Part shown: piece after piece, positions 44,717 to 54,059 of the stretch
Numbering within the stretch: the first letter of the stretch is position 1
How the letters are laid out: every line of letters begins with the position of its first letter
Source: Streptomyces qaidamensis
Lineage (GTDB): Bacteria; Actinomycetota; Actinomycetes; Streptomycetales; Streptomycetaceae
Assembly: GCF_001611795.1 (NCBI RefSeq)
Contig: NZ_CP015098.1
Coordinates: 1-64,000 of the forward strand
Direction: 5' to 3'
Length of the DNA stretch: 64,000 nucleotides
The notes under the pieces: model-generated
Database searches by the model: none
What the model was told of the DNA's origin: nothing
Seen by the model: the letters and a program-made list of their open reading frames with translations, nothing else
Program-made: the position numbers and the translations under genes

Positions 44717-45151
44717 ATGGACGTGGTGCGTCAGGTGCGCTCAGTTCGAGCGCGTGAAGGTGTGGCCATTCAGCGGTTCAAGTGCGCTTGGTGCGGGCTG
44801 GGATGGAATCGGCTCCCGAAGCCGGGCAGAGCCCCGCGTTTCTGCTCGGACGCCTGCAAGCAGGCCAGCTGGCGCGAGAAGGCTGCCGTTGCCCGCCGCA
44901 TCCGGGACGAGCAAGTCGCTCTCTTCCACGCCGAGTTTGATCAGATCACCGCGGCAAAACCGCTGCCCCTCACGCGGGTTGTGCCTCTGCTGCACGGGCT
45001 GGCGGGTTCGGATCCGTCGCACGGGCTGCCCGTCTCCCGGCTCTACAGGACCGCGGCAGCGGCCTGGCATCCCGACCGCCCGGGCGGGAACCACAAGGTG
45101 TTTCAGCTTCTGCAAGAGGCGCACCGGCTGGCCCGGCTGCACGCACTGTGA
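44717..45151 (+). CDS. FCS zinc finger plus J-like domain protein
   Basis: A 144-aa protein. Residues about 20-55 contain FKCAWCGLGW and PRFCSDACKQASWREKA, a four-cysteine zinc finger of the FCS/MYM kind. The C-terminal half carries a DnaJ-like helix with HPD (RTAAAAWHPDRPGGNHKVFQ, LLQEAHRLARL). This combination occurs in phage and plasmid proteins of Streptomyces. It may recruit a DnaK-type chaperone to a DNA-bound complex, as initiators in plasmid replication do; this is inference. Confidence 0.6.
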   Translation: MDVVRQVRSVRAREGVAIQRFKCAWCGLGWNRLPKPGRAPRFCSDACKQASWREKAAVARRIRDEQVALFHAEFDQITAAKPLPLTRVVPLLHGLAGSDPSHGLPVSRLYRTAAAAWHPDRPGGNHKVFQLLQEAHRLARLHAL

Positions 45152-45501
45152 TCCCGTCGGCGCTGGCACCGCAGCCGGCTTTCACAGGATGGGACGGCCT
45201 CCCGCGACGAGGACTGCGTGAGTGCGGCTGCGGTACCAGAGCAAGCCGCCGGTTCGCCTGGGCACATGTCTGTGTCCCGGTGAAGCCGGAGAGCCTGCGC
45301 CTCACCCGATGGTGGGATTCTTCTGAGGCCTGTCATTCCTGTGGAACTACCGATTCATGCAGGTGGAAGCGGCGCGCTGAGCGCAGTGGCGGGGGTTGGG
45401 GCTGTGCGCAGGTTCTGACACGGGGCCAGGAGCGGCGGCTGCGCCCCTAGACTCGCCCCCCGACAAGCGGCTTCTTCAAGATCCGGGGGGGGGAACCGGC
45501 C
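45152..45501. other. Intergenic stretch
   Basis: A 100-codon plus-strand frame with several Cys (CGCGTRASRRFAW, CHSCGTTDSCRW) crosses here but has no start signal or family. A 9-base G run (45485-45493) just before the next gene serves as its ribosome binding site. Confidence 0.35.
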
Positions 45502-45999
45502 GTGCAACTGCCCGCTCTGCACAGCATGCTGCATCAGGCCAGCGAACTGGCGGCGACGAAGAACGCCTCATTCGAAGCGGTGTGCCGCCGTGAAGAGGAC
45601 GCGGAACGTGTGCTGGCGGAGGTGCGCGCCGAGAAAGCGGTGCGAGCTGGCTCGGCGCAGAGCGCCAACGAGTTGGTCACCGCTCTCCAGGAGAAGATCC
45701 AACGGCACACGGCGAGTACGGGCCCGAAGACGGGGCCCGACACCGCCGAGGAACCCGGCCATGGTGATCCACCGACTGTACGGGCATCCATCCAACGGGC
45801 GACCCGCGAACTCCTGCTGGAGCAGGGAGAAGCGACGACGAAGGAAATCCGTGAGCACATCGAGAAGGTGCTGCCCCACGTGAACGTCAAGAGCACGAGT
45901 CCGGAACTGACGCACCTGGTGAAGCAGGGGTTGCTCGTGCGCCCGCGCGGGGGCGTCTACCGGCTTGGCGGTGAGTGGGCCAGGGCCGAAAACCGCTGA
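45502..45999 (+). CDS. Coiled-coil winged-helix protein
   Basis: A 165-aa protein from GTG 45502 behind a G-run Shine-Dalgarno. The N-terminal half is a coiled coil (RREEDAERVLAEVRAEKAVR). The C-terminal half is a winged helix (SIQRATRELLLEQGEATTKE, IREHIEKVLPHVNVKSTSPE, LVKQGLLVRPRGGVYRLG) of the HB1/ASXL-like kind often found on restriction and transposition accessory proteins. It lies upstream of the Tn7-like genes in the same direction; a link is possible. Confidence 0.6.
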   Translation: MQLPALHSMLHQASELAATKNASFEAVCRREEDAERVLAEVRAEKAVRAGSAQSANELVTALQEKIQRHTASTGPKTGPDTAEEPGHGDPPTVRASIQRATRELLLEQGEATTKEIREHIEKVLPHVNVKSTSPELTHLVKQGLLVRPRGGVYRLGGEWARAENR

Positions 46000-46174
46000 A
46001 TCAGCTGGCCTGAGCATGCGCGAAAGACCGAACACCGCCGGTGTGTGGTAGCCCGGCGGTGTCACGGTGCGCATGTAGTTGGCCTCACGCGCCCCGTCAC
46101 TATACCCAGCGTGCGGAGGGCGGTGCGTGGTGTGTCATCCGCACGTGCAGCAAGATCAGAAAGGCCTCACGCAC

Positions 46175-46957
46175 ATGGAAAGTCTGTTCTCTCACGCCGG
46201 TGGCTCTGCCCCTCCCGATGCTGTCTGCGCCGAGTCCTTGAAGGAGGTCGTTGTCCGCTCTTCCGTATCCGGGCAACGGACATCTCCGACCGATCGCGCC
46301 AGTGTGCGGCGCCAGTGGCAGATCGCGCTGAATGCCGCCCTCGACAGCGGCGAGGAGAGGCGCACTATCTCTAGCGCAGACGTGGCGCGCAAGGAGGATG
46401 TGACCACTGAAACCGCCACTCAGACTCTGCGGTTCTGCTGTGAGGTAGGTCTGTTCAGCGGCGGGCGCGGGAAGTTCGCGGTCACCGAGGCCGGCTGGAC
46501 CGTTGTGCAGCGCTGGCAGGAAGACCAGACCTACGCGCGGCTGCTGCTGCAAGGGGTTTTCGTTTCGCACTGGTCGGTTCCAGTGGCGGATGTCGCGTTG
46601 CGGCCCGGTCCGTTGCCGGCGGAGGAGTTGGGCAGGCGCCTTCTCGGCGACCTTCCCGGCAAGCCGCGGCGCGGCATGTACCTCGTGGAGTGGCTGGCGC
46701 TGGCGCTGTTGGTGCACCGCGACCAGCAGGGCATGGTGTGGCCCGCGCCAGCATTGAGGGCGGCGGCCAGCTCAGGAGTTGGGGCTCTGCCTGCTCCGGT
46801 GCGAGAGGCAGAGCTTGAGCAGCCTTCCGGGCAGGACTTGGATGCCTTGATGGGCATGACCAACCGCAAGCTGGACGAGCTCGACGAGCAGGATCCCCAG
46901 CGTTTCCGGGCCTTCCTTGACAACCTGACCCAGCTGGTGAAGTCCTTGCCGGCCTGA
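46175..46957 (+). CDS. Winged-helix hypothetical protein
   Basis: A 260-aa protein from ATG 46175. A winged-helix-like segment lies at about 55-110 (RTISSADVARKEDVTTETAT, GLFSGGRGKFAVTEAGWTVV), followed by a helical domain (MYLVEWLALALLVHRDQQGM) and a C-terminal helix (RFRAFLDNLTQLVKSLPA). The family is not recognised. It is the last gene before the TnsA-like gene in the same direction and could be cargo or a regulator. Confidence 0.5.
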   Translation: MESLFSHAGGSAPPDAVCAESLKEVVVRSSVSGQRTSPTDRASVRRQWQIALNAALDSGEERRTISSADVARKEDVTTETATQTLRFCCEVGLFSGGRGKFAVTEAGWTVVQRWQEDQTYARLLLQGVFVSHWSVPVADVALRPGPLPAEELGRRLLGDLPGKPRRGMYLVEWLALALLVHRDQQGMVWPAPALRAAASSGVGALPAPVREAELEQPSGQDLDALMGMTNRKLDELDEQDPQRFRAFLDNLTQLVKSLPA

Positions 46958-47292
46958 CATCGGCCAATCCCCCCGTGGCTCGTGTGGCGCCGCGGGCGTG
47001 CTCGCCGCTGGCCCGGAGCCGCGGGATGCCCCTCGGTAGAAACAGGACGCTGCGCACATCCGCAGGCAGCAGCGGTCCTTCACGACGGCCTGGCACTGGC
47101 CTGTGCCGATGACGGCCTTTTCCTACTTTCTCGCACCTTCCGCCTGTTCTGTATGAGCACGCACGCCTGCCCTCCCTCGGTCCGCCGCCGATGGGAGGAC
47201 TGGCCAGCGGCTGCCTCTTGCATCCAGGCCACCGCCTCGGCCGTGCCGGGCGACGTCTGAAGTCCTGGTCTTCCCCCGTACAGGAGTTATTC
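46958..47292. other. Upstream region of the tns genes
   Basis: No gene is seen. It presumably carries the promoter of the Tn7-like operon. I looked for TnsB-type repeated sites and did not find a convincing set here. CAGGAG at 47281-47286 is the ribosome binding site of the TnsA-like gene. Confidence 0.4.
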
Positions 47293-48090
47293 GTGATCTC
47301 TTCGCCTTCCATGGCACAGCGGTCGGGCTCGTGTCCTGCATCACCCGCCAGACGCCGCCTCGCCGATCCGGCTCGCATGACAGCACGGTTCGTAAATCCT
47401 GCCGGTATCGAGCACGAAGCGCCGTGGCTTGAGGTGGCCGGCGAACAACGGCTGGAGGACTGTCTGCCCGTGCGGCCCTTCCCGGTGCTGAAGGGCCGCC
47501 GAGTGGCGCCGGGTTGGTGGTGGTCCGCGACCAACCACGCTCTGGTGCACTACGGATTCAAAGCCATGCGCACGCAGGTCATGCTGCTGGACCATGACCC
47601 GCAGGTGGTGGCACTGGCCTGCCGGCCGGTGGAGTTGCTGTGGCGGGGCCGGGGCGGCAGGGTTGTCTCCCACGCCCCGCACCTGATGGCGCGGCTGGCA
47701 GACGGCAGCGGGCTGCTGGTGGACTGCGTGGGCCGTTTCGGAGCGGGGCGCCGGCTGGTGAGGCGAGCTGTCCATCTTGAGGCCGCCGCTGCCACGGCCG
47801 GCTGGCACTACCGGTTGGTCGGGTTCCCGTCGTCCGCTGTGGAGGCCAACGTGCGCTGGCTGGCCGGCTACCGGCACCCGCGGTGCGCGTGCGGCCGGTT
47901 GGCGGAGGTGGCCGCGTGTTTCCGCACCCCGCGGGCCCTCATCGAGGGAGTGCGGTTGCTGGGGGATCCGATCGCAGTGTGGCCTTCGGTGTTCCACGCT
48001 CTGTGGGCCGGTGTACTGAAGACACCGTTGGAGCGTCCGCTGCACGAGCGGGCCGTCGCCGTGACCTCCGGGGTGGGGGCGGAGCGGTGA
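47293..48090 (+). CDS. tnsA: TnsA-like subunit, catalytic residues lost
   Basis: A 265-aa protein from GTG 47293 (CAGGAG 6 bases upstream). The N-terminal fold matches TnsA-like heteromeric transposase endonuclease subunits: RVAPGWWWSATNHALVHYGF, MLLDHDPQVVALACRPVELL, SHAPHLMARLADGSGLLVDC. In active relatives the corresponding sites are a Glu in YES, an Asp in HVPDF and a Lys in VKP. Here they are Gly (HYGF), His (HAPH) and Val (DCVG). If this alignment by eye is right, the subunit cannot cut the 5' ends of the transposon. It overlaps tnsB by GTGA, so it is still translated with the complex. Confidence 0.7.
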   Translation: MISSPSMAQRSGSCPASPARRRLADPARMTARFVNPAGIEHEAPWLEVAGEQRLEDCLPVRPFPVLKGRRVAPGWWWSATNHALVHYGFKAMRTQVMLLDHDPQVVALACRPVELLWRGRGGRVVSHAPHLMARLADGSGLLVDCVGRFGAGRRLVRRAVHLEAAAATAGWHYRLVGFPSSAVEANVRWLAGYRHPRCACGRLAEVAACFRTPRALIEGVRLLGDPIAVWPSVFHALWAGVLKTPLERPLHERAVAVTSGVGAER

Positions 48091-50246
48091 GCCGGCCGGT
48101 GCTCACGGTCGGTACGGCCGTCACCTGCCGCGGCCAGGCGTGGACCGTTGCGGGTGTCGAGGGGAGCATGACGTCCGGCGCGCGAATCTGGCTGGCCAGG
48201 CAAGAGGCAGAAGACGGTCTGGCGGTGTTCGGCCTGACTGAGCTGCTCGGTGATCCTTCCTTCGCTCTGGCGGGTGGTCCGCCGCGTCTGCGGGTGCCGC
48301 AGATGGGGTTGCTGTCAACCGTGTCTGAGGACGAGCAGTGGCGGGCGTTCGCGGTGGAACGGCATGTCCGCGAGGTAGAGACCGGGCAGCCCACACCGGG
48401 TGGCGAGGACCCGGTGAGGCCTCAGTACGACCCTGATTCCACGACGCTGGCCCAGCGCGAGCAGGCGAAGGCCGACGAACTGGCCTTACAGGGCTGGGTG
48501 GGCGTGAGCCGGGCAACGGTGCGCAGGTGGCGTGGACGCTACCGGGCGGACGGCGTGTGGGGGCTGGTTAAGAAGAAGGGCTGCGGCTCAACGCGGTTGG
48601 ACCGGGCCGATCCCCAACTCCTCGAGGCGCTGCGCGCCCTGCTTCCTGAGGAGGCTCTTCGCTCCCGTTCCCGGGGGTGGAAGACGCGGATGCGGCGGGA
48701 GGTGCGGTGGTGGCTGGATGACAAGCACGGTGAGCAGGCGGTCGCGGTGCCGCCGAAATCCACGTTCAACAAACTCATCGACGCGGTGGAGGAATCGCTC
48801 GGGCTTCAGGGGACGGTGGCGCAGCGGCGCGCCCGCGTTTCGCGCCCGACCCCGCCGTTCAAGCCGACGCTGGCGCTGCGCCCGGGTGAGCTCGTGATGA
48901 TGGACAGCACCCCGATGGACGTGCTCGTGGTCCTCGACGACGGGGTGGCCGGTCGGCTGGAGCTGACTACCGCTGTTGATGTGACGACGCGCAGCCTGTG
49001 GGGAGTACTGCGGCCAGCCGGCAGCAAACTGACCGACGTGGCGGTGCTGCTGGCGCAGATGATGACGCCGATGGTGATGCGGCCCGGCTGGGACGCCTCG
49101 CTGTCGATGGCTGCGTCGGTCGTGCCGCATGAGCAGCTGATGGGCATGGACGAGCGTCTGAAGGACGCGGCGGCTCGTCCGGTCATCGTGCCCGAGACGG
49201 TCGTGGTGGACCAGGGCAAGGTGTTCGTCTCGCCCGCCACCCGGGCCGCCTGCGAGAGCCTGGGGATCTCGCTGCAGCCCGTGCCTCCGGCCAACGGGCC
49301 GGCCAAAGGGCACGTGGAGCGGCCGTTCGGTTCGATCAACTCACTGTTTTGCCAGTGGCTGGCCGGGTTCACCGGTTCGAACGTAAGTGAGCGCGGCTCC
49401 AAGGTGGAGAAAGAGCCGCTGCGGACCGTGGCGGAGATCCAGGCGCTGTGGGACGAGTTTGTCGTGCACTGGCATCACCGCCCGCATTCTGGCCTGCGCC
49501 ATCCGCTGATGCCGAAGAAGGCTCTCACGCCCAACCAGATGTGGGCGGCGCTGCTTCCGGTTGCGGGGTATGTGCCGGTGCCGCTGGCTGCGGACGACTA
49601 CGTGGAGCTGCTGCCGGTGCGCTGGCAGCCGATCACGGATGCCGGCATCCGGTTCGACTACCGCACCTACGACGATGCCTGCCTCAACGACCACCGGGGG
49701 CAGGACTCCGGGGTGGCCTCGGAGAAGGGCCGGTGGGAGGTGCACTACAACCCCTACGACCCGGTCCGGATCTGGGTCCGGCTGCCGGAGGGGTTCCGTG
49801 AGGTGGCGTGGATCCACGCCACCTCGGTCGCCCTCCCGTTCACGCACCATGTCTGGGAGCACATCTGCAAGGTGGTCGAACGTACCGGCTCCCGCGAGGA
49901 GCACGAGGCCGAACTGGCCCTGGCCCTGGACCGGTTCCTGAGAAAGGCCGCCGGCAAGGAGAAACTGTCGGCCGCGGAGCGGCGAGTGGTGGCGAAGTCC
50001 CACGCTTCGGGGGCGGTGCCGGTGCCGCAGGGCGGACTCGACGTACTGGACGTGCCCGCCCCATCGTTCGGGCTGGCCGGCTTCTACGCCGTGCCCGACG
50101 TAGACGACGAGACCGTCCCCGACGAGGACGAGGGCGATGACGCCTTCGACCTCTCTGACGACGAATTGGAGACCGGCCGGTCTGCCGGTGGCTCCTTCAT
50201 CTGCAACGACACGGACCCGGAGATGAACGACCCATGGCTGCCGTAG
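48087..50246 (+). CDS. tnsB: TnsB-like DDE transposase
   Basis: A 719-aa transposase from GTG 48087, overlapping tnsA. An N-terminal helix-turn-helix region (GWVGVSRATVRRWRGRYRAD) is followed by an rve core with an intact DDE triad: Asp273 (MMDSTPMDVL), Asp375 (VVVDQGKVFV) and Glu411 (KGHVERPFGSIN). A Mu-type C-terminal beta-barrel follows, then a very acidic tail at about 670-700 (DETVPDEDEGDDAFDLSDDE) that may contact TnsC. It should bind the transposon ends and make the 3' cuts and joining. Neighbours tnsA, tnsC and tniQ complete the module. Confidence 0.85.
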   Translation: MSRPVLTVGTAVTCRGQAWTVAGVEGSMTSGARIWLARQEAEDGLAVFGLTELLGDPSFALAGGPPRLRVPQMGLLSTVSEDEQWRAFAVERHVREVETGQPTPGGEDPVRPQYDPDSTTLAQREQAKADELALQGWVGVSRATVRRWRGRYRADGVWGLVKKKGCGSTRLDRADPQLLEALRALLPEEALRSRSRGWKTRMRREVRWWLDDKHGEQAVAVPPKSTFNKLIDAVEESLGLQGTVAQRRARVSRPTPPFKPTLALRPGELVMMDSTPMDVLVVLDDGVAGRLELTTAVDVTTRSLWGVLRPAGSKLTDVAVLLAQMMTPMVMRPGWDASLSMAASVVPHEQLMGMDERLKDAAARPVIVPETVVVDQGKVFVSPATRAACESLGISLQPVPPANGPAKGHVERPFGSINSLFCQWLAGFTGSNVSERGSKVEKEPLRTVAEIQALWDEFVVHWHHRPHSGLRHPLMPKKALTPNQMWAALLPVAGYVPVPLAADDYVELLPVRWQPITDAGIRFDYRTYDDACLNDHRGQDSGVASEKGRWEVHYNPYDPVRIWVRLPEGFREVAWIHATSVALPFTHHVWEHICKVVERTGSREEHEAELALALDRFLRKAAGKEKLSAAERRVVAKSHASGAVPVPQGGLDVLDVPAPSFGLAGFYAVPDVDDETVPDEDEGDDAFDLSDDELETGRSAGGSFICNDTDPEMNDPWLP

Positions 50247-51265
50247 TCGCCGCTGAGGACGGCTCCTTCGACGACGAGATCACTCCCGGCGCGGTCACCA
50301 GCTGCCTGCTGTGGCAGGCGGAGGTGTCCCGTCCGCGCCTGCCCGCGCCCCCGGTGGAGGATCCGGGCTGGAGCCAAAAGGCACTGCTGGGCTACCACTC
50401 CGAGTTCGTCATCCTGCGGACTCCGTCCATGGAACAGGCGTTGACCCAGCTCAGGTTGACGCTGCTGGTGAACAACCGGCAGCGGGGCACCGCCCGGCGC
50501 GGCCTGATCGTGTCCGGACCTCCCGGGGCGGGCAAGTCGACCACGCTCGCGGAACTGGGCCGGTCCTTCGAACGCAGCGAACGGCGCCGCCGGCCGGGCG
50601 CCGCCAGCTGGATGCCCGTGGCGTTCGCCTCCATCCCGCCCCTCTACACGCCCAAAAGCCTCGTCCAGGTCCTGGCCCGGTTTGCCGGTATCCCCGTCCA
50701 CGACCGGATGACCGAGAACACCATCACCAACGCCGTGTGCCACGTGCTGTGCGAGCGCCGCACCCGGCTGGTGTTCTTCGACGACGTCCATCTGCTCAAC
50801 ACCCGTACCCGGCCCGGCGCCGACACTTCCGACCAGGTCAAGACCCTCATGGAGCGGGTGCCCGCGACATTCGTGCTGGCCGGTGTCGACGTGGAGAACT
50901 CGCCGCTGCTGACGGGTCCCCGCGGTGCCCAGCTCGCCGCCCGCTGCAAGATCCTGCGCACTCCCCCGCTCCTCAACGGCACCCCCGGGCAGAAGGCGGT
51001 GTGGCGCGCGCTGCTCGGGGACGTGGAGGGGGCGCTCAGGCTGCCCCGTCACCGGCCCGGAACGCTGATCCGCCACGCCGACTACATCCACCTGCTCACC
51101 GGCGGGGTGATGGCCAGTCTGTCCCTCCTGATCCGGGAAGCCGCGATCCGCTCCATCGTGGACGGGAGTTACGCGATCACGAAGAAACTGCTGTCCCAGG
51201 TGGTGCTCGACATCCAGGCCACGAACGCGGCCCGCGCCACCCGCAAGCGGCGCCCCGGCAGCTGA
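50234..51265 (+). CDS. tnsC: TnsC/TniB-like AAA+ ATPase
   Basis: A 343-aa AAA+ protein overlapping tnsB by 13 bp. Walker A at 94-102 (VSGPPGAGKSTTL), Walker B at about 179-184 (LVFFDDVHLL), and sensor region ATFVLAGVDVENSPLL. C-terminal lid region HLLTGGVMASLSLLIREAAI. In Tn7-like systems it forms ATP-dependent filaments on target DNA and links the target selector (TniQ) to the transposase. Length is typical. Confidence 0.85.
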   Translation: MAAVVAAEDGSFDDEITPGAVTSCLLWQAEVSRPRLPAPPVEDPGWSQKALLGYHSEFVILRTPSMEQALTQLRLTLLVNNRQRGTARRGLIVSGPPGAGKSTTLAELGRSFERSERRRRPGAASWMPVAFASIPPLYTPKSLVQVLARFAGIPVHDRMTENTITNAVCHVLCERRTRLVFFDDVHLLNTRTRPGADTSDQVKTLMERVPATFVLAGVDVENSPLLTGPRGAQLAARCKILRTPPLLNGTPGQKAVWRALLGDVEGALRLPRHRPGTLIRHADYIHLLTGGVMASLSLLIREAAIRSIVDGSYAITKKLLSQVVLDIQATNAARATRKRRPGS

Positions 51266-51298
51266 CCGGCCGGCCCCGGCCGGCCCCGGCAGGCGGCG

Positions 51299-51330
51299 CA
51301 GCGATGCAGCTTCCAGGGGCCGCATCGCTG
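51299..51330 (+). other. Hairpin between tnsC and tniQ
   Basis: Perfect 9-bp arms (CAGCGATGC at 51299-51307 and its inverse at 51322-51330) with a 14-nt loop lie 33 bp after the tnsC stop, inside the 195-bp gap before tniQ. It could be a partial terminator that lowers tniQ expression. Confidence 0.4.
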
Positions 51331-51460
51331 GGCCGCCCGCTCCCACCCCCTGGTGGTGGCCCGTCACCCTGCCCCCTTTTCCGGCGGGATGCCCCCGCTC
51401 TCGCACGATCTCTGTCCTGGGCGTGCCCTCCGTGCCGTCTGCCGCAAAGGAAACCCCCCG

Positions 51461-52597
51461 GTGCCCTTACCCCCGCCCGCACGCACACCCGACCGACTCC
51501 CGCCTGTCGAAGGGGAACTGACCGGCTCATGGATCCGCAGAATGACTGCCGTATACGGCCTGCCCGCCCAGGACCTGCTCCGGGGCATCCTGGGTAGCTC
51601 CCACCGCGTGGAGGTGACTGGTACTCCCAGCAGCGGCATGGAGTTGTTCCTCAACGCGCCTGCGAAGACGAGGCTGGCGCGCTTCACCGGCGCGCCTCTG
51701 GCCCGGCTCACCGCTGTGCTGCCCGCTCTCACCACCACGCACGAGCGGCTCGTAAACGACGAAATCCTGCGGGCCGCCTGGTACCGGCCGTGCGCAGCGT
51801 GGGTGGGGGCCTGCCCTCCGTGCACCGGGCGGGCCTGGCTGCCCGGGCAGAGCGTGCTGGTGTACCCGCAGGCGGCCGGGCATGTATGCCGACGCCACCG
51901 TCGCTGGCTCCTGGCACATCCCGGCAGACCGGCAAGCATTGCGCTGGAGACACTGCCCGAGGTGCTCACCGCGCACCGCCGCCACGCCGCTCTCGTACGG
52001 GCCCGCCCGGACGCCGCAGACCTGGTGGCGCTCGCCGCAGCGGTGGTGTGGTCGTGGCAGGTACAGGGGTGGAGGTCCGAGACGGTCTGGCAGGACCGGG
52101 TGCGCCGGCTGGCCGCGGTCACGGGGTGCAGGCCGGCGGTGGTGATGCCGCATGCGCTGGTGTGCTACCCCGAGACGATCACCGTGGCCCGACTGCTCGG
52201 CGCCGCCTACTGGCAGCAGCGGCTGCGCGAGACGGCCGCGACCGACGGGGCCGAGGCCGCCACAACGTTGCTGCTCCGGGAGATCAGCCGCCGGGCCGGC
52301 AGACCGTGGCTCGCGGACTGGCTGATCGCCTACACCCGTACCAGGCCCAGGACAGCCGTGCGGACCGATCCGCTCATAGGGTGGCTGGACCGGCTCACCT
52401 CTGCGGCAGGAACCACCAGTGACGGCTTGTGGACGGTGCCTCGGACGGCGGTCCGACCCGTCGAGTACAGCGACCGAGCCAGCCTCCTCACCGGGGGCCG
52501 ATCCCGCACCGTCCGCGAAGAGGCCAAAGCAGCTTTCCTGACCGGAGGTTGGGAGGCGGTGCCCTCACCCCGGCGCGGGCCAACACCGTGCCCGTGA
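51461..52597 (+). CDS. tniQ: TniQ/TnsD-like target-selection protein
   Basis: A 378-aa protein from GTG 51461 (AAAGGAAA upstream). The TniQ hallmark begins at residue 18 (EGELTGSWIRRMTAVYGLP). A zinc-binding site is formed by Cys118, Cys121, Cys143 and His146 (ACPPCTGRAW; HVCRRHRRWL). The C-terminal half is helical (RLLGAAYWQQRLRETAATD). It should choose the target site and recruit TnsC. There is no CRISPR effector nearby, so targeting is probably protein-directed. The target is unknown. Confidence 0.8.
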   Translation: MPLPPPARTPDRLPPVEGELTGSWIRRMTAVYGLPAQDLLRGILGSSHRVEVTGTPSSGMELFLNAPAKTRLARFTGAPLARLTAVLPALTTTHERLVNDEILRAAWYRPCAAWVGACPPCTGRAWLPGQSVLVYPQAAGHVCRRHRRWLLAHPGRPASIALETLPEVLTAHRRHAALVRARPDAADLVALAAAVVWSWQVQGWRSETVWQDRVRRLAAVTGCRPAVVMPHALVCYPETITVARLLGAAYWQQRLRETAATDGAEAATTLLLREISRRAGRPWLADWLIAYTRTRPRTAVRTDPLIGWLDRLTSAAGTTSDGLWTVPRTAVRPVEYSDRASLLTGGRSRTVREEAKAAFLTGGWEAVPSPRRGPTPCP

Positions 52598-52715
52598 CCT
52601 CTCCCGCCCCCTGCCCGGCCCGCCCGCCTCCTGCCATGTCACGTCGGCATGTCGCGGGCCGTCCCCCACCGCCCCGCTCTGCCCGCTTCCCCGCACCTGC
52701 ACATGGAGACAGACC

Positions 52716-53909
52716 ATGCCACCGATCAGTCCGCAGTACGCCAACCAGCTGTTGGCGGAACTCACCGAGGGCTGCCCCGTCCCCGCGGCGCCCGCCTCCC
52801 TGTCGCGCTACACCTTCCAGCAGAGCGACTACGTCCTCATCGGAGACACCGCCGTCCGCGGCCACAAGTACAGGGGGCGGTGGCGGCTGGAAGAGAAGGA
52901 CATCCGCGCCTGCGGCAAACGGCTCGCCTCACTCCCCTTCGACCCCGAGGACCTGGTCGACGCCCGTCTCTCGTCCGCCGGGCGCGACCAGATGTGGCGC
53001 GCGCAGATCCACCGCTGGTTCGACAACATCTCCTACCGCGACCAGCGCGCCAACGGCTGCCACTGCGAAGGCCAGCGGCCGTGCGGCCGCAGTCGGCCCA
53101 ACTCCCACGGGCTGGGGTGCGGAGCGACCTTCAAGCAGGTCAAGGAACGCTACGGCCGGTCGCCCATCGCGTGCACCAGCCCCCTGCCGCTGCTGACGTG
53201 GTCCGGCACCGCCTGGATGGTCCCGCGTGCCTACGCCGACCTCCTCGACCGAGCGGACCAGATCGCCGCCGAGTGCGTCGAACAGGCCACCCGGTGCAGC
53301 CGCTGCAACGCCGCCGGAAACGTCTGGAAGTGGCGCACGTCCAGCAACAGCGGCTACACCACCCTGTGCCCGGCATGCTCCGCCTCCATCGCCCGCCCCT
53401 ACACAGGCCACCTGCGCGGCAGGCTGTATGCGTCGCTGCTGAAGAACTCGCAGCCGGAGGCGTTCCTGTGCCGAATGTGTCCCAGGCCGCGGCAGGCCCT
53501 GTACTGGGACCACTGCCACGCGCACGGATTCGTGCGCGGGCCGGTGTGTGCCAGTTGCAACACCTACGAAGGCGGCGGCCACAGGTTCATCCACCACCCG
53601 GGTGCGGTCAGCCATCTCCTGCAGTGCGAGGGCTGCCGCCGCGACAGGACCGTGCCGCCGCGCCACCAGCCCGACATCGTGCTGCAGACGTTCACGGTCG
53701 ACCCGCACGGCCCGTGCGCGAAGCGGCCCTACTCCGCGTGGGGCTCGGTGCAGGAGGACGGATCGGTCCGTTTCCGGCTGCGCTGCTGGCAGTGTCCGTT
53801 TACCCCGCAGTGGGAGCAGGTAGTGTCGGCCGTTCAGGTCCGGCAGTTGGTACGGGAGTTCGTCGACAGGGCCTTGGACGCCGATGCCGTCGGCCAGGAA
53901 CCCGCCTGA
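52716..53909 (+). CDS. Endonuclease VII-type HNH protein
   Basis: A 397-aa protein with several zinc sites. A ribbon with CSRCNAAGNVWKWRTSSNSG and TLCPAC is followed by an endonuclease VII-like HNH unit: FLCRMCPRPRQALYWDHCHA then HGFVRGPVCASCNTYEGG, with the DHCH catalytic pattern and CxxC pairs. Another CxxC pair is at CEGCRRDRT. Endonuclease VII-type enzymes cut branched DNA or nick DNA. It lies 118 bp after tniQ in the same direction and is probably in the same transcript. With TnsA apparently inactive, it may supply a nuclease step; this is inference. Confidence 0.65.
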   Translation: MPPISPQYANQLLAELTEGCPVPAAPASLSRYTFQQSDYVLIGDTAVRGHKYRGRWRLEEKDIRACGKRLASLPFDPEDLVDARLSSAGRDQMWRAQIHRWFDNISYRDQRANGCHCEGQRPCGRSRPNSHGLGCGATFKQVKERYGRSPIACTSPLPLLTWSGTAWMVPRAYADLLDRADQIAAECVEQATRCSRCNAAGNVWKWRTSSNSGYTTLCPACSASIARPYTGHLRGRLYASLLKNSQPEAFLCRMCPRPRQALYWDHCHAHGFVRGPVCASCNTYEGGGHRFIHHPGAVSHLLQCEGCRRDRTVPPRHQPDIVLQTFTVDPHGPCAKRPYSAWGSVQEDGSVRFRLRCWQCPFTPQWEQVVSAVQVRQLVREFVDRALDADAVGQEPA

Positions 53910-53978
53910 CGTTGTGCCGCTCCCGCCCGAGTGCCTCTCCTCGATGGTGCACCGGGCCGCGAGAGGCGCGCAGGCTGT

Positions 53979-54001
53979 CACCACGCTTCACCTTCGTGGT
54001 G
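53979..54001 (+). terminator. Hairpin after the HNH gene
   Basis: Arms CACCACG (53979-53985) and CGTGGTG (53995-54001) with a 9-nt loop lie 70 bp after the stop at 53909 and just before the convergent operon ends at 54060. Probably a terminator for one or both directions. Confidence 0.35.
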
Positions 54002-54059
54002 TCGGCGCCTGCCCGTCAGCCGCTCGGTGCGAGTCCAACATCACGGCCTGTCGGAACGG

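Noticed and set aside
44717-53909. CRISPR-associated transposon (CAST)
   Set aside because: No Cas protein, no repeat-spacer array and no short repeat resembling a guide were seen near the Tn7-like genes.
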